From contig RPSH01000014.1 of assembly GCA_003946805.1 (NCBI GenBank), forward strand, positions 1-64,000: DNA of 64,000 nucleotides, read 5' to 3'. This DNA is from Bacillus sp. 2B10. GTDB lineage: Bacteria; Pseudomonadota; Alphaproteobacteria; Sphingomonadales; Sphingomonadaceae. This document shows positions 51,942 to 60,419 of this stretch, piece by piece; position 1 is the stretch's first letter, and the number at the start of each line of letters is the position of its first letter. The notes under the pieces are model-generated. The model saw only the letters and a program-made list of their open reading frames with translations, was not told the origin of the DNA and made no database searches. Position numbers and translations under genes: made by a program.

Positions 51942-52976
51942 TCATCGCGGCCGCCACTCGTCGCCCGCATGCAGCGGCGCGAAGATGCGGTCGATCATGT
52001 GGTCGCTCACCCCCTCGGGCGTCGCCGGATCCCATTTCGGCGCATGATCCTTGTCGACGATCACCGCGCGCACCCCCTCGACGATGTCGGGGCGCTGCAC
52101 GATGCGGGTGACGACGGCATATTCCTGCCGCATCTCGTCCTCGAAGGTCGGCATGGTCGCACCGTCGAGCAGCAGTTTCAGCGACACCTTGCACGACAGC
52201 GGCGAACGCTGCCGCAGCGTCGCCAGCTGCGCCTGCGCCCAGTCCGACCCGTCGCCTTCCAGCGCGGCCAGGATTTCCTCGAAATCGTCGCTGGCGAACA
52301 GACGGTCGATGGCCTCGCGCTGCGTCAGGATCGGCGCATCGCCCGCCGGCGCGGCATGGTCGGACAGGATCGCCTCCGCCGCCATCGGGTCGGCGGCGAT
52401 CGCCCGCTTCACCGTGTCCAGCGTGCCGGCGGGCAGCAGGTGCGTCGCCAGCCCCAGCGCCAGCATCTCCGCCCCGTCCAGCCGCGCGCCGGTCAGCGCC
52501 AGATACTGGCCAATGCGTCCCGGCAGACGCGACAGATACCAGCCGCCGCCGACATCGGGGAACAGCCCGATCGCCGTCTCGGGCATCGCGAAGCGGCTGT
52601 TCTCGGTCGCGACGCGGAAGCGGCACGGCTGCGAGATGCCGACGCCGCCGCCCATCGTCACTCCGTCCATGAACGCGATGGTCGGCTTGGCATAGGTGAA
52701 CAGCCGGTGGTTCAGCCGGTACTCGGTCGCGAAGAACGCGCGGGCATCGGCCCCGTCGGCGGCGCTGCTGTCGGCGATCATGCGGATGTCGCCACCTGCG
52801 CAGAAACCGCGCCCCTCGGCATGGTCGATCACCACCGCCTGTACCGCCGCATCGTCGCGCCAGTCCTCCAGCGCGGCAAGCATGGCGTCGCACATCGCGT
52901 GGTTCAGCGCGTGCAGCGCCTTGGGCCGGTTCAGCCGGATGCGGCCGACATGATTGTCGATGGAGGTAAGGATCAT
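51942..52976 (-). CDS. 3-hydroxyisobutyryl-CoA hydrolase
   Basis: 344-aa crotonase-fold thioesterase; releases 3-hydroxyisobutyrate from its CoA ester in valine catabolism. G-R-G-F-C-A-G-G-D-I-R (about 55-65), T-M-G-G-G-V-G-I-S, and F-A-M-P-E-T-A-I-G-L-F-P-D-V-G carry the conserved Glu and Asp of the hydrolase subfamily. The start at 52976 gives M-I-L-T-S-I-D-N-H-V-G-R-I. Confidence 0.94.
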   Translation of the reverse strand: MILTSIDNHVGRIRLNRPKALHALNHAMCDAMLAALEDWRDDAAVQAVVIDHAEGRGFCAGGDIRMIADSSAADGADARAFFATEYRLNHRLFTYAKPTIAFMDGVTMGGGVGISQPCRFRVATENSRFAMPETAIGLFPDVGGGWYLSRLPGRIGQYLALTGARLDGAEMLALGLATHLLPAGTLDTVKRAIAADPMAAEAILSDHAAPAGDAPILTQREAIDRLFASDDFEEILAALEGDGSDWAQAQLATLRQRSPLSCKVSLKLLLDGATMPTFEDEMRQEYAVVTRIVQRPDIVEGVRAVIVDKDHAPKWDPATPEGVSDHMIDRIFAPLHAGDEWRPR

Positions 52977-52979
52977 GCA

Positions 52980-53176
52980 AATCCTCCCCGGCACGGAGTG
53001 TGGGATCGACCATGCCCCGCATGGTCGAGGATTGTCCGGGGGACAATCCGACCCCGCACTGGGGACCAGCCGCAGGCTGGTGGAGGGGGAGCGCCGCAAT
53101 CGCAACCGGAGTGGATCAGGACAGCCCCCTCCACCACCGCTTCGCGGCGGTCCCCCTCCCCGTGCCGGGGAGGATT
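52980..53176. repeat. Intergenic palindromic repeat, family E, copy 2, with a cloverleaf-like insert
   Basis: The outer arms ATCCTCCCCGGCACGG and CCCCGTGCCGGGGAGGATT, and the inner TGGTGGAGGGGG/CCCCCTCCACCA, match 18547-18680. In the left arm a 64-bp insert (52997-53060) contains two perfect hairpins, GACCATGC-ccc-GCATGGTC (53008-53026) and GGATTGTCC-ggg-GGACAATCC (53029-53049), enclosed by AGTGTGGG/CCCGCACT. It separates the hydrolase and acyl-CoA dehydrogenase genes. Confidence 0.85.
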
Positions 53177-53187
53177 GGCGCGGTTCA

Positions 53188-54327
53188 TCACTTCACCAAC
53201 TCCCGCCCGATAATCATCCGCATCACCTGGTTGGTCCCCTCAAGGATCGAATGGACGCGCAGGTCGCGCCAGAAGCGTTCGATCGGATAGTCCATCAGAT
53301 AGCCATAGCCGCCATGCAGCTGGAGCGCCTGATCCACCACCTTCGATCCCGTGTCGGTGGCGAAGCGTTTCGCCATTGCGGCGAAGCGCGTCTTGTCCGG
53401 CGCGTTCGCCGTCACCTTGGCCGCGGCGGTGTAGAGCAGCGCGCGCGCCGCCTCCAGCTCGGTCGCCATGTCGGCCAGCGTGAACTGCGTGTTCTGGAAA
53501 TCGGCGATGGGCTTGCCGAACTGCTGCCGCGCCTTGGTATAAGCGACCGCCTCGTCCAGACAGCGTTGCGCACCGCCGAGCGAGCAGGCGCCGATATTGA
53601 GCCGGCCGCCGTCGAGCCCCTGCATCGCGATCGAGAAGCCCTGCCCCTCCGCGCCGACCAGATTGGCGGCGGGCACGCGGACCTGGTCGAGGATCACCGC
53701 GCGCGTCGGTTGCGAATGCCAGCCGAGCTTGCGCTCGTTCGCGCCGAACGACACGCCGGGCATGTCCTTCTCGACAACCAGGCACGAGATACCCTTCGGC
53801 CCCTCGCCACCGGTGCGCACCATCACCAGATAGACGTCGTTGTCGCCCGCACCCGAAATGAACTGCTTGGTGCCGGTGACGATATAGTCGTCGCCGTCGC
53901 GCACCGCTTTCGTCTTCAGCGCCGCCGCATCCGATCCCGACGACGGCTCGGTCAGGCAATAGCTGGCCAGCTTGGCCATCGTGACGAGGTCGGGGAGGAA
54001 GCGCGCCTTCAGTTCGGCCGAACCGAACGCGTCGAGCATCCACGCCGCCATGTTGTGGATCGAAATGAACGCGGAGGTCGACGGACAGCCATAGGCCATC
54101 GCCTCCATGATGAGCGCCGATTCCATCCGCCCGAGACCGATCCCGCCCGATTCCTCGGACACGTAGATCGCGGCGAAGCCCAGCTCGGCCGCCTGCCTGA
54201 TCGTGTCGCGCGGAAAGATGTGTTTTTCATCCCACTCCGCGGCATGCGGCGTGATCGCGTCGGCGGTAAACCGGCGCGCCAGCTCCTGGATTTCGCGCTG
54301 GTCGTCGGTCAGGTCGAACTGGGTCAC
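53188..54327 (-). CDS. Acyl-CoA dehydrogenase (isobutyryl-CoA dehydrogenase by context)
   Basis: 379-aa FAD enzyme with A-Y-C-L-T-E-P-S-S-G-S-D-A-A FAD/substrate loop and the C-terminal G-Y-G-Y-L-M-D-Y-P-I-E-R-F-W-R-D with R-V-H-S-I-L-E-G-T-N. The catalytic Glu is expected in the G-G-Y-G-Y-L region as Y-P-I-E. Its place in the valine cluster suggests isobutyryl-CoA as substrate. Its start overlaps the ridA stop (ATGA). Confidence 0.93.
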   Translation of the reverse strand: MTQFDLTDDQREIQELARRFTADAITPHAAEWDEKHIFPRDTIRQAAELGFAAIYVSEESGGIGLGRMESALIMEAMAYGCPSTSAFISIHNMAAWMLDAFGSAELKARFLPDLVTMAKLASYCLTEPSSGSDAAALKTKAVRDGDDYIVTGTKQFISGAGDNDVYLVMVRTGGEGPKGISCLVVEKDMPGVSFGANERKLGWHSQPTRAVILDQVRVPAANLVGAEGQGFSIAMQGLDGGRLNIGACSLGGAQRCLDEAVAYTKARQQFGKPIADFQNTQFTLADMATELEAARALLYTAAAKVTANAPDKTRFAAMAKRFATDTGSKVVDQALQLHGGYGYLMDYPIERFWRDLRVHSILEGTNQVMRMIIGRELVK

Positions 54328-54716
54328 GCTTCACTCTCCACTATCGCTTCGGCCTCGATCTCCACCCGCCATTCGGGGCGGAGAAGTGCGGCCACCACCA
54401 GCATCGTCGCGGCGGGCCGCACGGTGCCGAAAATCCTGCCATGCACCCGCCCGACCGCATCGGCATCGGCCGGGTCGGTCAGGTACATGCGCGTGCGGAC
54501 GACATCGTCGATCCGCCCGCCCAGTTGCCCGATCGCCTGCGAAATGATCGCGAAGCAGCGCTCGGCTTGGGCAGCTACGTCGCCCGGCGTGCTGCTGCCG
54601 TCCGGCTCGACCGGCGCGGTGCCCGACACGAGGATGCGGTCGCCCACCCACACGGCCCGCGCGAAGCCGATCGCGGCTTCGTAGGGCGAAGCGGAGGCAG
54701 TATGCCGGCGCGCCAT
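54324..54716 (-). CDS. RidA-family (YjgF/YER057c) protein
   Basis: 130 aa. G-D-R-I-L-V-S-G-T-A-P and R-M-Y-L-T-D-P-A-D-A-D-A-V are the family core, and P-A-A-T-M-L-V-V-A-A-L matches the conserved end. RidA proteins hydrolyse reactive enamines/imines; the Arg of R-T-R-M-Y-L is the likely catalytic residue. Both ends overlap neighbours (TGATG with the deacetylase, ATGA with the dehydrogenase). Confidence 0.9.
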   Translation of the reverse strand: MARRHTASASPYEAAIGFARAVWVGDRILVSGTAPVEPDGSSTPGDVAAQAERCFAIISQAIGQLGGRIDDVVRTRMYLTDPADADAVGRVHGRIFGTVRPAATMLVVAALLRPEWRVEIEAEAIVESEA

Positions 54717-55645
54717 CACCGCGCCTCGTGCAGCACGCGCCGCCGATACAGCGGGGTCGCGATCGACAGCGTGTTGCGCTCGTACCAGCGCGGCGCCGGC
54801 AGGCCCTTTTCCCACGCGATCGCCTCCAGCAGCGTCCCCTGCGCCGATGGCACATCGGGGTGCAGCTTCGCGATCGGATCGCGATAGGCGGCGTCGACAC
54901 TGACGATCTGCCATCCCTTCCGGCGCAGGCCCGCGACCAGATCGGCGATCCAGCAGGCGGCAAGGTCGGTTTCGTGGAGCAGCATCACCTGCACCGGCTG
55001 CCGTCCCAGCGCCTTGCGCGCCAGACCGTCGGCGAACTCGGCGGATTCGACATGCGTCTCGACATAGAGGTCACGCAAGCCGTCCATGTCGACCGGCTTG
55101 CCCGCCTTGCGCGCGTCGGCGGTCAGGCTCTCGATATTCCAGTCCGACCCGTCGACCGTGACATAGCCGTTGGCGAGCCCGCGTGCGGCCAGCCCGGCAC
55201 GCACCGCGTCACGCTTGGCCCTGTCGCTGCCGCCTTCGTCCAGATACGGGAAGCGGAACCACGGCCGCAGCCCCTGCCGCCCTTCCAGCCACGCGCCCGC
55301 CCGGTCGATATCGGCCAGATAGGCTTCGGCGGTCATCGCCTTCAGTGCGGGATGACTGAAACTGTGGTTGGCGACGACATGCCCTGCGGCGACATAGGCC
55401 GCGATCCGCCGTTCGCCGCCTGTGCCATCGGGATCGGACAGGTTGCCCGGCACGACGAAGAACGCCGCTTGGGCGACCTTCGCCCGGCGCAGGCCCGCGA
55501 TCAGCCGCTCGGTCCGCTGGTCGGGGGTCAGGAACGGCCCCCGCGCACGCGGCACGTCGTCGAAGGTCAGCGCGATCCGCTTCTGCGCCATCGCGGGCAG
55601 CGCGGCAACGCACGCCGCCACGACCGCCACCAACCAAAGTTTCAT
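54716..55645 (-). CDS. Polysaccharide deacetylase-family exported protein
   Basis: 309 aa with signal peptide (1-21, ends P-A-M-A-Q). The NodB-type motifs are L-T-F-D-D-V-P, N-H-S-F-S-H-P (metal His), and R-F-P-Y-L-D-E-G; M-L-L-H-E-T-D gives the last His. The fold and motifs fit CE4 deacetylases acting on GlcNAc polymers in the envelope. It is an odd member of a valine-degradation operon and is translationally coupled to ridA. Confidence 0.9.
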   Translation of the reverse strand: MKLWLVAVVAACVAALPAMAQKRIALTFDDVPRARGPFLTPDQRTERLIAGLRRAKVAQAAFFVVPGNLSDPDGTGGERRIAAYVAAGHVVANHSFSHPALKAMTAEAYLADIDRAGAWLEGRQGLRPWFRFPYLDEGGSDRAKRDAVRAGLAARGLANGYVTVDGSDWNIESLTADARKAGKPVDMDGLRDLYVETHVESAEFADGLARKALGRQPVQVMLLHETDLAACWIADLVAGLRRKGWQIVSVDAAYRDPIAKLHPDVPSAQGTLLEAIAWEKGLPAPRWYERNTLSIATPLYRRRVLHEAR

Positions 55646-55649
55646 ATCG

Positions 55650-57179
55650 TCATCCCATCGTCGGAATAACAAACGCATCCTGCGTCCGCGCCGCCGCGCC
55701 GTCCTCGGCCTGGCCGCCCATCGCCGAACCGTCGGGCCAGCGCTGGGTGATCGTCTTGACCTTCGTCCAGAAGCGCACGCCCTCTTCGCCATGCTGGTTC
55801 ACGTCGCCGAACGCGCTGCGCTTCCACCCGCCGAAGCTGTGATAGGCGACCGGCACCGGGATCGGCACGTTGATGCCGACCATGCCGACATTGACGCGGG
55901 CAGCGAATTCGCGCGCGGCATGGCCGTTGCGGGTGAAGATCGCGACGCCGTTGCCGTATTGATGCTCGCTCGGCAGGCGGACGGCGGTCTCGAAATCGGG
56001 CGCGCGGACGATCTGGAGCACGGGGCCGAAGATTTCCTCGCGATAGGATTCCATCTGCGGCGTCACATGGTCGAACAGCGTCGGGCCGATGAAGAAGCCA
56101 CGCTCATGCCCCTGCAGGCTGAACCCGCGCCCGTCGACGACCAGTTCGGCGCCTTCCTCGACGCCCCTGGCGATCCAGCCCTCGACCCGCGCCTTGTGCT
56201 GCGCGTTCACCACCGGACCGTAATGGGCGTCGGCATCGGTCGACACCCCGACGCGCAGCGCCGCGATGGCGGGGATCAGCTTTTCGCGTAAGCGCTCGGC
56301 GGTCTTGTCGCCGACCGGCACCACTACCGGCAGCGCCATGCAGCGCTCGCCCGCCGATCCGAACGCGGCCCCCGCCAGATCGGCGACGACCTGGTCGAGA
56401 TCGGCGTCGGGCATGACGATGCCGTGATTCTTGGCCCCGCCCATCGCCTGCACGCGCTTGCCCGCCGCGACGCCGCGCCTGTAGACATAATGCGCGATGT
56501 CGCTCGACCCGACGAAGCTGACCGCGCCGATCGCATGATGGTCGAGGATCGCGTCGACCACCGTCTTGTCGCCGTGCACGACCTGCAGGATACCTTGCGG
56601 AGCACCCGCCTCCAGCATCAGTTCGGCCAAGCGCACCGGGACCGAAGGATCGCGCTCGCTGGGCTTCAGGATGAACGCGTTGCCGCACGCGATGGCGACG
56701 CCGAACATCCACATCGGGATCATCGCCGGGAAGTTGAACGGCGTGATCCCCGCACCGATGCCGACGGGCAGCCGCATCGAATAGACGTCGATCCCCGGCC
56801 CCGCGCCCTGGGTATAGTCGCCCTTCAGCAGATGCGGCACGCCGCAGGCGAATTCGATGACGTCCAGCCCGCGCTGGATGTCGCCCTTCGCATCCGCGAT
56901 CACCTTGCCATGCTCGCTCGACAGCAGCTCGGCCAGCTGCTGCATGTTCGCCTCGACCAACTGCTTGAAGGCGAACAGCACGCGGGCGCGCTTCTGCGGA
57001 TTGGTCGCCGCCCAGCCCGGCTGCGCCGCCTGTGCCGCCGCCACCGCGCGGTCGAGATCGGCGGCGGTGCCGAGGCGGACATGCGCCTGCACCTCGCCGC
57101 GATTGGGATCGAACACCGCGCCCGTCGCGCCGTCCATGGTCTGGCTTCCGCCGGCGATCACATGATCGATGACCCGCAT
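55650..57179 (-). CDS. mmsA: CoA-acylating methylmalonate-semialdehyde dehydrogenase
   Basis: 509 aa; converts methylmalonate semialdehyde to propionyl-CoA, the last step of valine catabolism. T-P-F-N-F-P-A-M-I-P-M-W, F-V-G-S-S-D-I-A and G-S-A-G-E-R-C-M-A-L with the catalytic Cys match MmsA. The C-terminus extends about 15 residues past the usual end. It heads the minus-strand cluster; a palindrome lies 53 bp upstream. Confidence 0.96.
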   Translation of the reverse strand: MRVIDHVIAGGSQTMDGATGAVFDPNRGEVQAHVRLGTAADLDRAVAAAQAAQPGWAATNPQKRARVLFAFKQLVEANMQQLAELLSSEHGKVIADAKGDIQRGLDVIEFACGVPHLLKGDYTQGAGPGIDVYSMRLPVGIGAGITPFNFPAMIPMWMFGVAIACGNAFILKPSERDPSVPVRLAELMLEAGAPQGILQVVHGDKTVVDAILDHHAIGAVSFVGSSDIAHYVYRRGVAAGKRVQAMGGAKNHGIVMPDADLDQVVADLAGAAFGSAGERCMALPVVVPVGDKTAERLREKLIPAIAALRVGVSTDADAHYGPVVNAQHKARVEGWIARGVEEGAELVVDGRGFSLQGHERGFFIGPTLFDHVTPQMESYREEIFGPVLQIVRAPDFETAVRLPSEHQYGNGVAIFTRNGHAAREFAARVNVGMVGINVPIPVPVAYHSFGGWKRSAFGDVNQHGEEGVRFWTKVKTITQRWPDGSAMGGQAEDGAAARTQDAFVIPTMG

Positions 57180-57231
57180 ACACTCTCCTGTCGGTCGCGG
57201 TTGGGCCGGTCTGTCGCCGACTCATTCCCGC

Positions 57232-57244
57232 GCAATATTATTGC
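57232..57244. promoter_or_regulatory. Perfect palindrome upstream of mmsA
   Basis: GCAATA-T-TATTGC, an inverted 6-1-6 repeat in AT-rich context, 53 bp before the mmsA start and on the side of the DUF2798 gene too. It could be an operator for the valine-degradation operon. The binding regulator is not identifiable. Confidence 0.4.
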
Positions 57245-57318
57245 TTTTGGCATAGCAGGGCGCGGCTGTCAGCGCCCAATCGTCGGAACCTTGCCCCGGG
57301 TCGTCCGCTTGGCAGGCC

Positions 57319-57597
57319 ATGCAACATGGTTCCGAGCAGGCACGCGCGCAGCAGACGGTGAAGGTTCGATCGCGATTCCGCTATCGGCTGACGTCGTCGG
57401 CGATCAATGCCCTCATCTTTTCCTCGCTGATCGGTGCGGTCGGTGCGCTGGTCCGCGTCGGGCCGGCGGGGTTCCGGGACGCGTTCGTGCAGGGGGCGCC
57501 GATCGGGTTCGCCACCGCATTGCCGGCGTCGCTGCTGGTCGTACCGGTGGTGCAGCGGCTGGTCGACCGGCTGTTCGGGGTCGATGCCCCCGAATAG
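57319..57597 (+). CDS. DUF2798 domain-containing membrane protein
   Basis: 92 aa. A basic N-terminus (F-R-Y-R-L-T-S-S) leads into two membrane helices (about 26-45 and 58-80), with G-F-A-T-A-L-P-A-S-L-L-V-V-P-V-V-Q-R-L-V typical of DUF2798. Function unknown. It is divergent from mmsA. Confidence 0.85.
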   Translation: MQHGSEQARAQQTVKVRSRFRYRLTSSAINALIFSSLIGAVGALVRVGPAGFRDAFVQGAPIGFATALPASLLVVPVVQRLVDRLFGVDAPE

Positions 57598-57629
57598 CAC
57601 CGGAAGTTGGTGAAGGTGCCGCAGAACGA

Positions 57630-57671
57630 TTGACCTCCCTGCGCCCCATTAATATGATAAATTGCATTATC
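57630..57671 (+). promoter_or_regulatory. Strong sigma70-type promoter with operator-like palindrome before the alpha-galactosidase
   Basis: TTGACC (57630-57635), a 17-bp spacer and TATGAT (57653-57658) match the sigma70 consensus at nearly every key base. An inverted repeat GATAA-N6-TTATC (57656-57671) covers the -10 end and start site, so a repressor could act there. Confidence 0.75.
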
Positions 57672-57709
57672 GATCGGGCACCATGTCCGGCGGGTTCGGG
57701 GAGGGCAGG

Positions 57710-58942
57710 ATGCGCGCAGGGGTTTCACGGGTCACGGCGATGCTGGTCGCGGCAGTCGCGGCGGTCCAGCCGGTGGTGGCGCAGGAGGTGCTCGACACCG
57801 ATCCGAACACGCTGGCCCCATCCAAGGACCCGAAGCGCATGGCCAACGGCCTCGCCCGGACGCCGCCGATGGGCTGGAACAGCTGGAACAAGTTCGCCTG
57901 CAAGGTCGACGAAGGCGTCATCCGCGCCACCGCCGATGCGATCGCGTCGAACGGCATGAAGGAAGCCGGCTACGAATATGTGGTCATCGACGATTGCTGG
58001 CACGGGACCCGCAACGCCGACGGCTTCATTACCGAGGACCGCCAGCGCTTTCCCGGCGGCCTGAAGGCGCTGGGCGACTATATCCACAGCAAGGGGCTGA
58101 AGTTCGGCATCTATTCGGACGCGGGCACCAAGACGTGCGGCGGCCGGCCCGGCAGCCAGGGACACGAGGCGCAGGACGCGATCCAGTACGCCCGCTGGGG
58201 TGTCGACTACCTGAAATACGACTGGTGCTCGACCGGCGTGCGCAACGCCGAGGAAGCCTATGCCACGATGGCCGACGCGCTGAAGGCCAGCGGGCGGCCG
58301 ATCCTGTTCTCGATGTGCGAATGGGGCACGTCGAAGCCATGGCTGTGGGCGTCGAAGATCGGCAACATGTGGCGCACCACCGGCGACATCACCGACAAAT
58401 GGATCGGCAAGCACGGCTATAGCTGGGGCGTCGCGTCGATCGTCGACCTGAACGAGCCGCTATGGCCCTATGCCGGTCCGGGCCACTGGAACGACCCCGA
58501 CATGCTCGAAGTTGGCAATGGTGGGCTGACCGACACCGAATATCGCGCGCATTTCTCGCTATGGGCGCTGATGGCGGCACCGCTGATCGCGGGCAACGAC
58601 GTCGCGACCATGGACCGGCCGACCCGCGACATCCTGCTCAACCGCGAGGTCATCGCGGTCGACCAGGACCGGCTGGGCAGCCAGGGCCACCGCGTCGCCC
58701 GCGACGGCACCAGCGAGGTATGGGTCAAGCAGATGGCCGATGGCGGCCGGACGCTGCTGCTGTGGAACCGGGGCGAGACCCCGGCACGGATCACCGCCGA
58801 CTGGACCACGCTGGGCCTGCCCGCCAACATCCGCCTGAAGGCGCGCGACCTGTGGGCGCACAAGGATCTGGGGCGGTTGTCGCGCAGCTATTCGGCAGAG
58901 GTCGCACCGCACGGCGTGGCGATGGTGCGGTTGAATCCGTGA
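57710..58942 (+). CDS. GH27 alpha-galactosidase, exported
   Basis: 410 aa. The start at 57710 follows a purine-rich ribosome site and gives a signal peptide (1-25, ends V-V-A-Q). T-P-P-M-G-W-N-S-W-N opens the GH27 barrel; V-I-D-D-C-W, the nucleophile Asp171 in L-K-Y-D-W-C and the acid/base Asp226 in W-R-T-T-G-D-I are present. The C-terminal beta domain ends V-R-L-N-P. It removes alpha-linked galactose from oligo- or polysaccharides in the periplasm or outside. A strong regulated promoter precedes it. Confidence 0.95.
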   Translation: MRAGVSRVTAMLVAAVAAVQPVVAQEVLDTDPNTLAPSKDPKRMANGLARTPPMGWNSWNKFACKVDEGVIRATADAIASNGMKEAGYEYVVIDDCWHGTRNADGFITEDRQRFPGGLKALGDYIHSKGLKFGIYSDAGTKTCGGRPGSQGHEAQDAIQYARWGVDYLKYDWCSTGVRNAEEAYATMADALKASGRPILFSMCEWGTSKPWLWASKIGNMWRTTGDITDKWIGKHGYSWGVASIVDLNEPLWPYAGPGHWNDPDMLEVGNGGLTDTEYRAHFSLWALMAAPLIAGNDVATMDRPTRDILLNREVIAVDQDRLGSQGHRVARDGTSEVWVKQMADGGRTLLLWNRGETPARITADWTTLGLPANIRLKARDLWAHKDLGRLSRSYSAEVAPHGVAMVRLNP

Positions 58943-58984
58943 GGTGGACTGGTAGGCGGGTATTCAACGCTCTTCGTCACCCCT

Positions 58985-59155
58985 GACTTGATCGAGGCCT
59001 CTGCGAAAGTCTCGAACAGAGCGAACTCCTCGCCGTACCCCGGCGAAGGCCGGGGGCCAGTTGGAAAGGCTGTTCCGTATCTTGCCAATGCCCCCCAACT
59101 GGGCCCCGGCCTTCGCCGGGGTACGGATGGAGGCCTTTCGCAGAGGTATCGATAA
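58985..59155. repeat. Nested intergenic repeats: family B copy 2 inside another palindrome
   Basis: The inner element 59034-59125 has CGTACCCCGGCGAAGGCCGG and CCGGCCTTCGCCGGGGTACG arms and CCAGTTGG like copy B1. It is enclosed by a further inverted pair, CCTCTGCGAAAG near 58998-59009 and CTTTCGCAGAGG at 59135-59146, with TTGATCGA/TATCGATAA flanks also pairing. It lies between convergent genes. Confidence 0.85.
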
Positions 59156-59178
59156 GGCCCGGGGTGAGGCGGTGGCGT

Positions 59179-60324
59179 TCACCGTCCCCAAACGTCCTTG
59201 CGCCCGTCGATCGCCTGACCGATCGCCGCGGCGATCTTCGCATCGTCGGCGACGCTCGGGTGGAAGTGGCAGCCGGCAAAGGCCAGCCCCGTCACCGGTA
59301 CGACCGCAAGGCGCTTCTCGCCGGCCGCGCGCAGCGTGGCGCCGACCTTCGCCACTTCGCGCACGATCTCGCCATCGGCCAGATCGGTCGCCCACAGCAC
59401 GAAGAAGGCGTCCGGACTGCGGCGGCGCAGATCCTGCACGAAGCGGACATAGCGCGCCTCGTAATCGGCGTGCAGCGCGTCGCGGGTCTTCCACCGTTCC
59501 CCGGGCTTGAGCGGCGTCGAGAAATCGTTGGTGCCGAGCGCGATGACGATCACCTGCGGCTGCCACCCGACGTCGTTCGCCGGCGTCTGCCCGTCGAACA
59601 GCGCGTACGGATAGGCGTCGGGAATGGTCGTCGCCGCCATGCCGCCATAGTTGCGCACGATGCCGCGGCCGGAAATGGCGTTGACGCGGTAGGCGGCGTC
59701 GTAACGGCGCGACAGTTGCCCGGCGATGCCCTGCGCCGTGTTCGTCGTCTCCCACACCTGCGCTTCGGTGCAGTCGCGCGTGGTCGAGGTGTTGCCATAG
59801 CCGACGGTGTGCGAATCGCCGATGAACTCGATCGAGCGGGGCCGGTTGGCGGGCGCTGGCAACGGGGTCGTGCCGGCGGGCGCGAACAGCCCGCCGAACG
59901 CGGTCGGCCCGGCCTGCGATTCGCTGACGACGTCGATGCGGACCCGGTGGCGGCCGGCGGACGGCGCGGTCAGCCGGTAGCGGCCGGGCGCGGGCCGGAC
60001 CAGCGCGATCGGCGCGGCACCATCGATCGCGATACGCAGCGACACGTCGCCCGGTCCCACCACCATATCGACCGCGGGTCCACGGAACGCCGCCTCGAAA
60101 TAGGTCCCGGGCCATTGCCGGCGATAGCGGGTCGATGCGTCGGTACCCGGCGCCACGCGCCCGCCGACCTGTAGCGGCAAGGGCCGTGCGTCGGTCGCGT
60201 CGCCGGACAGCCGCTGGACCCCGGCGACGGGACGTTCCTGTGCCGAGGCGACCGCCGGCAAGGCGATCAGCGCCGGCAGGGTCATCAGCGCCGGCAGCGC
60301 CGCGCGGAGCAGTAAGGGGGGCAT
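59179..60324 (-). CDS. SGNH/GDSL hydrolase, CE2-like carbohydrate esterase, exported
   Basis: 381 aa. The start at 60324 follows GGAG and gives a long signal peptide ending A-V-A-S-A. An N-terminal beta-rich carbohydrate-binding-like domain (about 45-145) precedes the SGNH domain. The nucleophile is in I-E-F-I-G-D-S-H-T-V-G-Y-G, then N-Y-G-G-M, A-L-G-T-N-D, and F-H-P-S-V-A-D for the His. This layout fits CE2 acetyl esterases. It probably removes acetyl groups from the polysaccharide served by the neighbouring alpha-galactosidase. Confidence 0.9.
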   Translation of the reverse strand: MPPLLLRAALPALMTLPALIALPAVASAQERPVAGVQRLSGDATDARPLPLQVGGRVAPGTDASTRYRRQWPGTYFEAAFRGPAVDMVVGPGDVSLRIAIDGAAPIALVRPAPGRYRLTAPSAGRHRVRIDVVSESQAGPTAFGGLFAPAGTTPLPAPANRPRSIEFIGDSHTVGYGNTSTTRDCTEAQVWETTNTAQGIAGQLSRRYDAAYRVNAISGRGIVRNYGGMAATTIPDAYPYALFDGQTPANDVGWQPQVIVIALGTNDFSTPLKPGERWKTRDALHADYEARYVRFVQDLRRRSPDAFFVLWATDLADGEIVREVAKVGATLRAAGEKRLAVVPVTGLAFAGCHFHPSVADDAKIAAAIGQAIDGRKDVWGR

Positions 60325-60419
60325 CGTCGTCTCCTGAATACCGGCGGCAACAAATCGGTGTCTTTTACAGCGCATAGCTGCCACCCACACCCGGTCCAGC
60401 GGAAAAACAAGAGGGACGT

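Noticed and set aside
57285..57310. EcfG promoter for DUF2798 (GGAAC at 57285)
   Set aside because: The -10 half reads CGCTT rather than CGTT, and the predicted start would fall almost on the ATG.
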